From NCBI RefSeq assembly GCF_000516985.1, contig NW_006917091.1, positions 3,493,022 to 3,557,021 of the forward strand: DNA of 64,000 bases. Reading direction: 5' to 3'. Position numbers and translations under genes: made by a program. Shown piece after piece: positions 32,309 through 43,162 of the stretch. The DNA comes from Pestalotiopsis fici W106-1. Its lineage: Eukaryota; Ascomycota; Sordariomycetes; Amphisphaeriales; Sporocadaceae. Below the pieces are notes generated by a model, which worked only from the letters and a program-made list of their open reading frames with translations, was not told where the DNA came from and did not search any database. Within the stretch, counting starts at the first letter, position 1. Each line of letters starts with the position of its first letter.

Positions 32309-33318
32309 ATGGCTCGACAATCATGTGGAGGACTGAGTAAAGCAATAAAAGCTGCTCGGGAAAAAGAAAAAGAAAAAAGGGAAAAACAATGATTGCGCTT
32401 GCTTGATGAAAATTGTCCATGTACATAACTGCACAGCAATAAGCACGTTTCTTTGAATTGACTTATGTTCTCCTGGTCGAGACCAATTCAGGTCCCAATA
32501 GTGTTATGAATGCTTTTATGAATGCTATCCATTGTATGTTTGTTATTTAGTGAGACATGATGTGATATAGCTTGGCGCAATGCCAAGTCTCAGACTGCGA
32601 TCTGGAGTATACTGTGAATAATCTCTTGTTCAGGCATCAAGTGCAGGCCAGATTCAGTGTTGTGGGTTGACGACGACAGCAGGCATGAAAGAAGCAAAAA
32701 GCTGGGCGTTGACTTGAAGTCCTGCAAATCATGAGAATGCTGACGTATCAAGTGTTCGTCATTGTTACACGACATCGAGGCTCGAGAAGCAGCTTCCACA
32801 CACGGCATTGAGACCCTGTGTTGGTTGGGAGGGTCGCTTGCGGAGAATCACCGGTGCGCGTAGGCAGTCAGTACTCAATAAAGGTATCCACCGTCCTTTG
32901 CTAGCTGCGCCACAACTTAGCTAAGCAATGTGCACCGCCTCAAACTCCATTCCTCCGCTACAGCGCGTTGGTTGTGGCGTCCATCCAAACCGCGAAGTGA
33001 ATTATTGGATTGCTGGTCTGTCGCTTGCTACACCTCAAATTCATTTGATCGCGATTACCTAGCCTACGCCCTGCTTAACGCGACACCAACAGCTGTCTTG
33101 TCCACAGCTTTTAAGCTTACCGGACTCGACGATTTGACCACACCCAACGCCATCAATTCATTGCGAGGTAGTGGCAATTTCTTCTTTCTCGTATCCAGCT
33201 GCGATTGGCCTCTTCCAGTGCAAAATATCCGGCAGCGCACGAGCGCCAGCCCCCCAGTCTACCATTCCCAAGTTGCGAAACCAGAATGCGCTGATCGTCC
33301 CCGGACGTAAACAACACG
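32309..33318. other. Intergenic region, 1.0 kb
   Basis: HsbA 3' region, with an A-rich stretch at 32351-32384, and the leader/promoter of the SNF5-family gene. An ATG-started 126-codon frame (32930-33310) lies in the leader, has no domain and is not called. Confidence 0.5.
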
Positions 33319-35145
33319 ATGGAAGGTCAAAATCCTCCCCAGGCTTTCCTCTCGAGCTATGCGCCACGTCTGCGCGTATACAACAACTCTCTCCTCAACC
33401 CGGTCCTTGCTGCAGCGCCTGGCCCTCAGTCGCGAACCACAAAGCGAGGCACCACCCTCATCAACTACGCCGAGGACGGCTATGATTACGAAGATGATGA
33501 TGACGATGATAGACGCCGCCCGACCGGACTACGAAGTCTGCGTCGCGAGGACAGCACTTCCGCCCTCACCGCAGCCGCCAAAGTAGGCAAGGAGGCCAGA
33601 GCACCAGTTGGCGTGCAAGGAATCTGGAGAGAATGGATGCTCAAGGACAAGAAGCGCTCCGACCTTGGCAACCAGGCGCAAGCTCAGCTTCCAGTTACGC
33701 TGATTCCTATTCGTATCGATGTCGACATACCGGCATTTATGCCTGCGCCGGCCTACCCTCTGCCCCGAGGCGTGCAGCAGATCACTCCCCAGATGGATGC
33801 ATCACTCTATAGAAATGGCGAATTGACGGTGGCATACAAATTGAGAGACTTTTTCCTATGGAATCTCCACGAAACCATTATCACAACCGATCAATTTGCG
33901 ACAAACCTAGTCCAAGATCTCGATCTCCCGAATCAGGTAGCCATTGCCAACGAAATAAGCAAGCAAATACGAACACAGCTGGAAGAATATGCTGGTGTCG
34001 CTCTACATCCACTATTCCACTCAGAAGAGACCAAGACTGCACCAGCATCAAACGTTGCAGCAGCAGCATCAACAGCACTCCAGGCCGTCGCACGCGACAG
34101 TCCAATTGCACCACCAACGCCACTTCCAGCCTCGGTATCCAACCTTGGAGGTTCCAGCACACCTCTTGCTAACGGGGCAGAGACTCCTAGCAAGGCATCT
34201 GCTTCGCAAGCTCCCGAAGTAACTGCTGTGGCAACACCTGTTCCTGCTGATGATGGCGACGAATTTAGTCCTGATGACACATACCGCTGCCTCGTCACTC
34301 TCAACATGAACCTTGGATCCAATCTATACACTGACAAATTCGAATGGTCGCTTTTGCACTCTCCCGGCACAGCCGAGGCATTTGCCAAGGTCACATGTAC
34401 CGATCTTGGCCTCGCCGGCGAATGGGTACCGGCATTAACGCACGCGATCTATGAAGCTGTCTTGCGTTTGAAGAAGGAGGCCTGTGAGGCTGGTGGTCTG
34501 GTCACTGGCTGGGGCGCGACAGGCACCGAGTTCCCCAATGATGCAGCCCACGGGGCTGAAGCCGGTTGGCGTTATGATCCGGAGCATCTCGCAGATGACT
34601 GGGAGCCCAAGATTGAGATCCTCTCCAAGGACGACATGGAAAAGCGTGAGGGCGACCGTGAACGACAAATCCGCCGCCTCCGCCGCGAGACGGCACGTTT
34701 CAGCAGCGTCGCTGGAATGATTGGTGGCACGCCAGTTGGCAGCAGCTTTGGCGTGCAGGAAGAAGAAGAGCGCATGGGACGTGGTGAGCGATCCAAGAAG
34801 AAGCGCAGATTCAGAAGTCTGAGTCCTCTCAATCGATCAGGAACTCCTGGCGGTTGGGGAACTCCTGATGTCGGCTACGGTGGCGGCGGTGCCGGTTCCT
34901 TGACAGACCAGGAGAGGTACAATTGGCGCTGCACACATTGTCGCATATGGGGAACAAGCGTCTGGGCAGTCCGCGATGGCCCATATGGACCAAGAGTAAG
35001 TCATTGAAATTGGAAACCCCCGGAGCAAATCATACTAACCAAGAAACAGTCCCTTTGTGCCAATTGTGGGCTACTTTACGAGAAGAACAAGAGACTTCCT
35101 AGGTGGACTCAAAATCTTCACTACATGGATCATCGGCCATTTTAG
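33319..35145 (+). CDS. sfh1: SNF5/Sfh1-type chromatin remodelling subunit, 590 aa
   Basis: A core subunit of a SWI/SNF or RSC-type nucleosome remodeller (SMARCB1/INI1 family), acting in the nucleus. The start is the ATG at 33319; one intron at 34996-35049 (GTAAGT...CTAAC...CAG). The N-terminus FLSSYAPRLRVYNNSLLNP is typical of fungal Sfh1/Snf5, followed by an acidic run (about residues 55-65). The SNF5 domain covers about residues 125-410, with two repeats around ITPIRIDV-like strands and LRDFFLWNLHE, and later YRCLVTLNMNLGSNLYTDKFEWSLL. An Ala/Ser/Thr-rich linker (about 235-310) separates the halves. The C-terminus has a GATA-like finger: Cys538-x2-Cys541, then Cys562-x2-Cys565. The intron splits this finger, so reading through it would lose the second Cys pair. 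Whether this is the SWI/SNF or the RSC subunit is not decided by sequence alone. Confidence 0.9.
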
Positions 35146-35802
35146 CAAGATGTAGAGCCCGAGAATTCTAGTAGATCGAAGAAGTCGGCCACAAGCTTGA
35201 ACGAGTCGAATAAGCGGCGAGATGTATGAATATGGCGTTTGGGTAGCGTGGAAACGGAAGGAAGAGTGAAAGTCTTTCCTCCCGCATGTTTTACTGGCGG
35301 TTCGTGCTCGGTGTCTCTTGTATAGTATAAGAGACTAGGCGTTGCACTGGCAAATGACAGTGCGATACTAATACAGTATTCATATTGGAATGATGGGCCG
35401 AGAAAAGAATCCAAGAAATTATTATTTCTAGCTCACGAGGTTGTCACAGACATTTTGCCCAGGTGCGCCATCTATGGTAGAGTTGGCTTGTGAAAGTAAG
35501 CAGGAAACACTATAGAGATTGTGAATGTTCCGTAGCATATTGGACATGGCTTTGGTGAGCAACCAAACCGCTCATGCCCGGCGGTTATACATGACTCAAG
35601 TTCGCGCGGGCCTATTATAACACAAACATACTCCACAATGACTTACACTAGACGCTCTGGTAGATTCATCATAGAAACCGTACAAAAGTATCATTGAAAA
35701 CAGGTACATCGTTTTTTATCATACAAAAGTGCACGTTGTGCTCACTGCTCTGCCGCCGCCTACTGTCATTCAATCATTCATTCCAGGACATTGCTCGCCG
35801 CT
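35146..35802. other. Convergent 3' spacer, 660 bp
   Basis: Shared 3' region of the SNF5-family gene and the phosphate carrier gene. No gene or strong secondary structure is noted. Confidence 0.5.
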
Positions 35803-37058
35803 CTACTTCTTCTGCTCAGGCGGGGGCGCACCACCAGTGGTTGGGAAGCCCATGAAGACCTTGAAGTAATCGTAGATCATCCACTGGAGACCAGTCAGGG
35901 TACCGACCATGACGATACGCACGGGCAAACCATTCCAGAGACCAGCAAAGCCAATATCACGGTAGTTGCGGGCAACGGCGGCACCGAATGCCTCGCCGGC
36001 GCCGCGGTTGGCGTTGAGCTTGGAGACGAGCACGTCGGCCGGGTGCGAGACCACGGCGCAGAGGATACCGGCCAGGTAGCCACCCACAAACGAGACGCCC
36101 GTCTGTGCCGCCTTGGAGTAGTCGCTCTTTTCGCCGGGCAGCTTGTGATAAATGGCCTCGACAATGTTTTCAAAGGAAGCAAACTTCATCATGGTGTAAG
36201 GGATCTGTCGGCCCCAGAGCGGGTACAGGCCCTTGAAGAGCCCGCCCGTGCCCTCGGCAGCCGTGATCTTGGAGAAACCGTCAAAGGTGCCCTTGTACGC
36301 GGCCGGGATCGTGGTCTGCATGCGGACCTTGACGGCCTCAAAGGGACACAAGGCAATATCGGCAAGGAACTCGGCCGAGGCCGAGGCGGCGAGGTAGAGT
36401 CCCGTCTTGTACTTGTAGGCGGCCTCGGGGCCGGCCATGTCGGCGTACGTCTTCTTGAAGTATTCATACCAGCCGTACTTGAAGGATCCCTGGGCCGAGT
36501 AACCCAGCAGCGTCGGGCCCCAGCCAGTGAAGATACCGCGCAGGCCCTCGGCGCGGTAGATGAGGCCCCAGGCCTGGAAGTTGCCCTTGTACAGCTTGGC
36601 GTCGACCTGGCGACGACATTTGACGAGATCCAAAGGGGTGACGGCGGCGTGGGTGAAGCCCTGTTTTGGGGGAAGAACGAATGAGCGTCAGTCAAAGGAA
36701 GACTAAAAACTAGTTGACACCCAGCTTTCACATGCTAAACGGAGAGAGACAGATGATCTCAACTTACACAGGCCATCAAGCCACCGACGACGCAGGCGGC
36801 ATAGTATTGTCGCGAGTACAGCTCAATCGTGCCCGACTTTGCCTTGGCCTGAGCCTTGGAGCTGGCCTTGTCAAACTCGGCCTGCGCCTCTTTGCTGAGC
36901 TTCTGAGCTTTGTTCTTGGCGTCCTCGACGACGGACCAAGCTCCGTAGAGCTCCGGGCGGGCGGCATACGGGGTGGGTCCAGTCTTGTTGGACTGGGGCA
37001 GCGGAGAGCCGAAGCTCTTGCGGACAGAGTCCTGGCTGGGGAACAAGGAGAGCGTCAT
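35803..37058 (-). CDS. mir1: Mitochondrial phosphate carrier, 382 aa
   Basis: It imports phosphate into the mitochondrial matrix with protons for ATP synthesis (SLC25A3/Mir1/Pic2 type), in the inner membrane. The start is the ATG at 37058; one intron at 36661-36767. Three carrier repeats are seen, each opened by the signature: PLDLVK at about residue 106, PFEAVK at about 203 and PADVLVSK at about 304. GFTHAAVTPLDLVKCRRQ and PLWGRQIPYTMMKF are typical of phosphate carriers rather than other SLC25 members. The N-terminal 80 residues, with a Lys/Ala-rich helical stretch (AKNKAQKLSKEAQAEFDK), are longer than in yeast Mir1, as is common in filamentous fungi. The gene is tail to tail with the SNF5-family gene. 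Strong codon bias points to high expression. Confidence 0.93.
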
Positions 37059-37741
37059 TGCGAAAGAAAAGCGTGACGAACAAGAAAGATTTATTGAGTG
37101 TGTTTTGTCGTGGGAGAGGAAACAAAAGGTAAAGAGAGGGGTTAAAAATCGTTAAGGTTTCTTGTCGTGTTGGAGTATCCGGTCTTTCGGTCTTTCGCTT
37201 TGTGACTTGTGACTTCCCCCTACCTACCTACATAGACTTCCCATTCCCAGGGAGATAGCGGCAATAAGCCGCCTGACCGTCCGTCGAGACGTGCTGGAAT
37301 TCTGCTGCCTCAGCGTATGACGATAGTGGGGCACCTGCTATTTCACAGTTCACAGTGCTGTATCTTTGCACCAAATCTTTTCAGGCTGCGCTATATCCCC
37401 CATCTTTTCTCATCTATCTGCAATCTCTTGAATTGTTTGTTTCCTGAAGCCAGATGCTTCTATCATCATTCTCAAAGGTACTATCTTTGTGCTCTTTTTC
37501 TTAATCCTTATTACATTTCATTAAACACTAAACGTCTTTGACTTTCTCCATTAATGATACTGAACCTGTAGAGATGTCAAGAACTTAGGGACATCATCAT
37601 AAGCTAGGTTAGGTACTTAGTGTTTAATGATAGACGGGTCCGGGATAGTTACCATAGATCTGCTCTCGTCTACCTGTTTTCGACCCCACTGTGCTCGCCC
37701 TATAGGGCTCCCATTTTCATCATTCTAGGGGTCGCTTAGCG

Positions 37742-37894
37742 ATGTCTTTTACCTTGAAGAACCCAGACAATTCTGACCACTCAGCGTACGCCAATTCCAA
37801 GCTCACCAATTCCCATGCTTCTGTTGAGAACCCAGCTGCGAAACATTTCAAAAGTGACGCTTCGGGTTCTTACCTGCCAGGTGAGATCGTTTAA
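37742..37894 (+). CDS. Candidate small hydrophilic protein, 50 aa
   Basis: An ATG-to-TAA frame of 50 codons, rich in Asn, Ser, Lys and His, with segments LKNPDNSDHSAYAN and HASVENPAAKHFKSD. The composition is coherent and not a simple repeat, unlike other short frames nearby. A GT at 37881 (context CCAG|GTGAGA) could be a splice donor, so the real protein may be longer. There is no signal peptide. I do not recognise a family with certainty. It may be a real small gene, a truncated copy or chance. Confidence 0.35.
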   Translation: MSFTLKNPDNSDHSAYANSKLTNSHASVENPAAKHFKSDASGSYLPGEIV

Positions 37895-37933
37895 AGGCAT
37901 TTTAATAATAATAACCGAAGATTTTTCAAAACA

Positions 37934-37948
37934 ATATATATATATATA
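37934..37948. repeat. (TA)n microsatellite
   Basis: Seven TA units in an AT-rich segment 40 bases after the candidate small ORF. Confidence 0.8.
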
Positions 37949-38894
37949 AGTTATTGTCAAAATCCTTTCGAGAATAATTCTAAATAAATTTTGCCATACA
38001 TGAGACTGAGGACTGTCACATGTGACGAGATACTAGTAAAAAGGAAAAACCAGCCCCGAGGTTGAAATTGCGCAAGATCGTGGTTTCATCGGCTGCTACG
38101 CACTGCATAATATTTAGAAAGACCATAATAGGGGTACGAAAGAGCAGTATAAGAGTCCCTGACTCATCATCCGGGATATTCTAGTTGATATCTTTCGAGG
38201 CATTTTGGGTAGTCCCTCTGTCAAGGTCCAAGTCCATGCTCCGCGTCCAGTCAGTCTTGGGGAGATATGACTTATTTGAGATGGGCATCCCTCAACTTCC
38301 CCACTTGCCGGCTTGACATTCTTCATAGGTCAGTCATACCATTTTCAAGGGCAGTTGTCCATGAGATTTCACATTGCTGGGACGTTTACAGAAGGACCAA
38401 TGAAGACTTGAGAATAGTAAAAACAACACAATTCTTATCCATTGAAGAGTCACTCGATTCTTTGGAGTTTCATGCACTATGGAATACGGAGGGCTACAAC
38501 TAGACAAGCGACAAGGGACAAGCTGTGTGTGGAGAATGGGAATAGTGGATTTAAGAAAATGCAGATGGTATTACTATAATCCGCACCGCTATGCTATACC
38601 ATAACGCATACCCGGCAGTGCATACTTGCATGCTTACTAACAAGCTATAATCAATTGATTTAGAACCAGTAGCACGGCTGTATATTACATTGGATTTCCG
38701 AATTTCTCGGCCCCGACTTTCAATTTTCATTGATCATCTTCGTGACTGCCCACTGACACTAACTAAAAGTGGTCAAAATGCCCGGGATCTCTGCCCAGCT
38801 TTCGGCCCCCACAGCTTAAATGACTGACGAAAGGTGAGAATGGGGCCGTTAACGCCCCGTTGACGAGGGCCGTTTGGACAGTCTCTCCCCTTTC

Positions 38895-40483
38895 ATGAGC
38901 CTAGTCAAACAACAATGTGTGCGAGGCGGTCGCCGCGGTGCCGGTCGTTCTACCAAAGACACACCCGGGCATGAGCCTCAAACCGAAAGGCTGGCGATCC
39001 TATATCCCCGCTCGCCTGGCATGTCGGAGGAAGCGGCCGAGCGCGATCACGGGAGCCCAGAACCACTGGCCCCTCGCTGCGGCCCGGACCGTGATGAATG
39101 GGAAGCCCACAAGGACCGTATCGAACTACTTTATTGCGAGCGCCAGCTACCTCTCAAAGATGTCATACGAATAATGCAAAAGGAGCATGGATTCCACGGC
39201 ACGTACGTATTCAACTGCACGGGTCTCTCAGCTCGTGGGTGTTGCTGACCAAGTTCACACATGTTAGCGCTCGAATGTACAAGGTGCGATTCAAGCAATG
39301 GGGGTTTCGCAAAAACTTGAAGAAGTCAGAGACGTTGGACGTGTGGAGTCAAGCTCATGCAGGGACTGCTCATCTCCCCATGATCCGAGGTCGACATCTT
39401 GGCCCTAAGCGTCTCAAAGAGCAAGTAGACAGATTCAACCAGCGGAAGACCATGAATACCTGCGATGGAGTGTCGCCAGTATATATTAAGTCTCCAGATG
39501 CTCTGCACCATCTGGACAGTGCGCTTCACCAGATCTGGAGATATACAGAAGGCCATTTGTCTAGTAAACACTGGGATCTTACGACGATATTCTCATGGAA
39601 CGATGAGTCACTCAACTGGGGAGTGGTGCTAAGGGAAGCGGCTTTCCAGCTGAGTGCAGATGGTGATGCGCCAAAGGGCTTTGAGCTGCTCGATGATGCT
39701 TGCGACAAGTTTCGGGACGTGGCGAGAAAACAACAACCGCTGCTACTCTGGAATCTGATTGTGAGCATCACGGAGATTTCCAGTGCCGCCGATCGCCGAG
39801 TGATTGCCAGCTTTACCAATTACCTGGTGGCCATGTGCACCATCGAGCTCGGCCCCAGCCATCCGCTGACCATGTTGTGCGCCAACCTCAGATCAATGGA
39901 CCGCCTCTCCATGAGATCATATGTTGCGTCCTTTCTGGGCGCACAGCTGGACTTGCTGAGTAAACAAGCCCAACGTGGCGACGTACTGGCCGTCTTCATG
40001 AGGATGATCACCTCACAATGGCTCAACGACATGGGGTTGATCCTCGACTTCTCCTTTGCAAGAATGATAAGCGACGTCTCGACCGAGTTGAAGGCCAGCG
40101 AAATGGTCAAGGCTTCAAATTTTGGCCTGGGTGTCGCTTGGGGAGCATTACTGTTGACACAACGACTGATCGCCGCGGGACGACTCGTTGATGCTAATGC
40201 GCTCCTCGCGTGTGTCAAGCGATGTGCGGAAGATCTAGGTGGAGATCCCGCCCTCATGTCGGAATATACAAAACTGAAAGCCACGTTTCAAGAGGACTCG
40301 ATCAAGCTGGAATATGATGATGCGCACTTTCAAGGTGACGCTGGAGAGACGGGTATACCGGGCCGGTATTTACCTCCCGGCTCTTCTCGACCCCATGATC
40401 TGGATAGCAACGCCGAGCTTCGACATGTACTCAATGGTCTGGAGGCACTGAAGATATACAGAGGGGCATGGCCTGTGAGGTGA
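38895..40483 (+). CDS. Clr5-domain protein, 507 aa
   Basis: It carries a Clr5 domain (PF14420), a fungal module of about 55 residues named after the fission yeast silencing factor Clr5; its molecular role is largely undefined. One intron at 39203-39267 (GTACGT...GTTAG) splits the domain; splicing gives DEWEAHKDRIELLYCERQLP, the MQKEHGF...YKVRFKQWGFRKNLKK core at about residues 70-125. The remaining 380 residues are helical, with no named domain, and contain several Leu-rich segments. The start is uncertain: ATG 38895 has a weak context, and an in-frame ATG at 39021 would give a protein 42 residues shorter with the domain nearer the N-terminus. A very short first exon ending near 38834 (GAAAG|GTGAGA) is also possible. 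No signal peptide. Confidence 0.82.
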
Positions 40484-41379
40484 TTCCAACAGGATATTTT
40501 TATGCCAATGAGACTATTTGGTTGAACATTAATGATACAGCTACTAGGTACTTATAATAACTGGAGTGCTAGTGAAAGGGACTTAACGCCAGCTGGAAGG
40601 GAAAAGGAAAAGAAACCGGAATCTTCCCATTCACTGGCTGCGGGTAGAATAACATGAAGTCTCGAGTCATGAATTGGGCGAGATCTTCATAGATCTACTC
40701 ACTATGGCGTCCAGTATAAAGATCCATCAGGAGGACCAGTATTATCGCACAAAGAAATAAAAACACAATTGTACATCGCACTTGTACGTGCTTTTCCATG
40801 CAAGAGATATATCAAAGAAACAAAATGAAATGAATACCAAAATTAAATAAGAGCAATGGGGAGGTTAGTTAACAAAGTTGTCTGCCTATAGAGTTATGAG
40901 AGTTTATTTTCTTGATTGTGATGAAAAGCGACATGTTTTTGTACTATCATTGACGGAATACCTTGTACCTTGTTGTCTGCAGCTCCACAAGGATGGTTAC
41001 ACTGAAGACGGCCCCACAATTTGTCCCGCCTAGAAGCGGAATTGAGAATGAATCTTTACTGTGCCTGACATCAAGAACGGCCCACGCCAAATGTGTACCG
41101 CGGGGTTCTCGTTGAACTGCTTGCTGCATGTGAGAAGCACTCACCACCTACCTTCTCTGTACATATTGAATCCACCCCGCCAACAGAACTGCTCAATTCA
41201 CTACTACTGTTACCTGGCAGTTCTTCTCACGAACGACAAACCCTTTCCACGCCATCTATTGGATCGACTCTCTACAAACAAGAGAGGTAGTCTGCGAAAC
41301 AAGACTTGGCCCTTCTACCAGCACCTTGCGTCACCGCATCGGCAACGATAAAAAAACAAAAAACGAAAAACCCTCCACA
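40484..41379. other. Intergenic region, 900 bp
   Basis: 3' region of the Clr5-domain gene and promoter of the CBS-domain gene. A-rich stretches lie at 40740-40850. No gene is supported. Confidence 0.5.
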
Positions 41380-41951
41380 ATGGCGCAAACAGCAGCCATG
41401 AGCTCAAGTCAGCCCTTTGTCTCCAAGTGGTCGGATCGATACCGTGGTGTAAGTTGGCCGGAATGAATGTTTTATCCTCAGCATCTCCTTTTCCCCGTCA
41501 AAAGGAATCCTGCTGACACCCGGGGGGGATCCAATAGGCCATCGTCCAAGACCTCGAGCCGCCAGCCGCGCTCTCTATCAACCCGTCGGACCCAGTCTCG
41601 CTGGCGCTCATCAGCGCCTTTGAGCGCGAGTACACGCACCTGACGATAATCGACTCGTCGTCCAAGGCGCTGCTGGGCTACGTCTCGATCCCGCACCTGC
41701 AGGCGCAGCTCGACTCGGGGGCGGTCAAGCCCGACGACCCCGTCTCGGCCGCCATGACGCGCTTCCAGCGCCGCGGGCGCAAGTACACCGTCATCACCAT
41801 GGCCACGCCGCTCGAGGAGCTCGAGGCCTTTTTCGATGCCGGCCCCCAGAAGCAGGACTTTGCCGTTGTCACGGACGAGGAGAGAAGGTTTGTGCTCGGT
41901 GTCGCTACGAGGGAGGACCTGGAGGAGTTTGTCCGACGGAGACCGGCTTAA
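41380..41951 (+). CDS. Small CBS-domain protein, 160 aa
   Basis: A stand-alone CBS-pair-type protein; CBS modules bind adenosyl nucleotides and regulate partner enzymes or transporters. The start is the ATG at 41380 (CACAATGG); one intron at 41449-41537 (GTAAGT...AATAG), phase 0, after the 23rd codon. Exon 2 reads AIVQDLEPPAALSINPSDPV, then SLALISAFEREYTHLTIIDS and LLGYVSI, which is the beta-alpha-beta pattern of a CBS motif; a second motif follows with PVSAAMTRF, YTVITMATPLEEL and FAVVTDEERRFVLGVATREDLEEFV. Length and layout agree with a widespread fungal family of about 160-180 residues. The gene is tail to tail with the next gene, with 460 bp between stops. The bound ligand and partner are unknown. 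Confidence 0.87.
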
Positions 41952-42414
41952 ATAGAGGGCAAGAAAGGGGGAAAAGGGTGATGACTATGGGGGGTCATTA
42001 TAGTTTGATTATTTGGCCTCCCCCATCAAGCAAGCACATGCTGTCTGCGAGCATTTGGTGGCGTACAGGAGTTTTTGGCAGTAATGGTACTATGAAAAAA
42101 AGAAATTTCAACATTTGGGATGGTTCGCATCAAAGACCAAAGGATAGCCAGGCATGGCTGGGTACAAATCCTCTGGCAACTCAACGATTCAGGGGCGGCT
42201 GGGATTTGTGGAAAGTGGCAGGCATGTCATGACTGTTAAATTATTGCTCATCAGAAAACCAGTATCTCATGATTGTGGAACTGATTTTCTTTCTGCCCAT
42301 CAGAATGACTTGATCGCTATCTGAGCCGGTAAATATACACGGTTCATATCTCAGTCCGGTCCTCCTCTCTCATATGGTGTCGTACATGTAAATCGTCTTG
42401 TCTCACACAACACT
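41952..42414. other. Convergent 3' spacer, 460 bp
   Basis: Shared 3' region of the CBS-domain gene and the barrel-protein gene. No feature is recognised. Confidence 0.5.
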
Positions 42415-43162
42415 CTATGCTGACACAAAGTCGTACACCAATCTCAACTCAACCTTCTTGTCCCCCTTCTTGATGACAATGTTTCGCGCATATCTCCGCT
42501 CGCCGCCAATGAGTTGGAATCCCCAGACCTGGGCAGCTGTCCAACCAGCCTCGGCCTCGACCCAGTTGACCAGGTGCAGGGCGCCGTCGGGGCCCGTCTT
42601 TTCCTCGTCGGCAACGATCCAGTCGCCGGCCAGGAACTCGTCGCCGCCGAGCTCGGCCTGGATGCGGCCGGGGAGGTCCTCGTGCTTGATGAAAAAGGAC
42701 CGGGCCTTGACCTTGCCAAACAGCCAGTCGGCGTGCTCGCGGGGCGTGTTGTCGACGGTGCGCTTCTCCGACGTGCCCTTGAGCCCGCCCGTGGCCGTCT
42801 GCTCAATGTCCACGTGCGGGACCCCTTCCTCCGTGTACTGCTTGACCTCGAGCGTCACGGTCGCAAAGCCAATGGCCTTGCGCGTCAGGTATCCGATCCC
42901 TTGCAGCGCCAGGCCGGGTTCGGGACTATCGGATAGCGTCTTGTTCTATTTCTCGACGCGCCACAAGGAAAGAAGGCGAATTGTTATTATTGTAACATTT
43001 CCAACAAGGGGAAAGGGGAACAGCGTTGAAGGGTTTTCTTTTTCTTTTTCTTTTCTTTTTGGTGTAGACTACATGTGCATGTAGCGCGATTTACAGCTTG
43101 GTACTCACCATGACCCATTTGCCATTGAGATCGCCAATTGTCTTGCTCGCGGGTGCCGCCAT
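42415..43162 (-). CDS. Conserved fungal protein, putative lipid-binding beta-barrel (calycin-like), 194 aa
   Basis: A small cytosolic protein with no signal peptide. The start is the ATG at 43162; one intron of 163 nt at 42946-43108 (GTGAGT...AATAG) joins exon 1 (18 codons, DLNGKWVM) to NKTLSDSPEPGLALQ in phase 0. The order of features resembles fatty-acid-binding proteins: an opening L-x-GKW motif, a helix-like segment (ALQGIGYLTRKAIGFA), then a run of alternating beta strands (VTLEVKQY, VPHVDIEQTATGG), and a final strand pair (ARNIVIKKGDKKVELRLVYDF). This relation is my inference from pattern only. A Trp-rich strand (WTAAQVWGFQLIG) lies near the C-terminus. Codon bias is strong. It could bind a fatty acid or another hydrophobic ligand. 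Confidence 0.78.

Larger units (their letters stand above)
37059..38894. other. Intergenic region, 1.8 kb
   Basis: Carrier promoter at the left. A small ORF at 37742-37894 is listed separately. A (TA)n tract is at 37934-37948. Near the right end a 13-codon upstream ORF starts at about 38778, ahead of the Clr5-domain gene. No other gene is supported. Confidence 0.5.

Noticed and set aside
35791..36684. Plus-strand open frame of 297 codons opposite the phosphate carrier
   Set aside because: It is the mirror of a GC-biased carrier CDS. It lacks an ATG context and domains, while the minus strand has all three carrier signatures.
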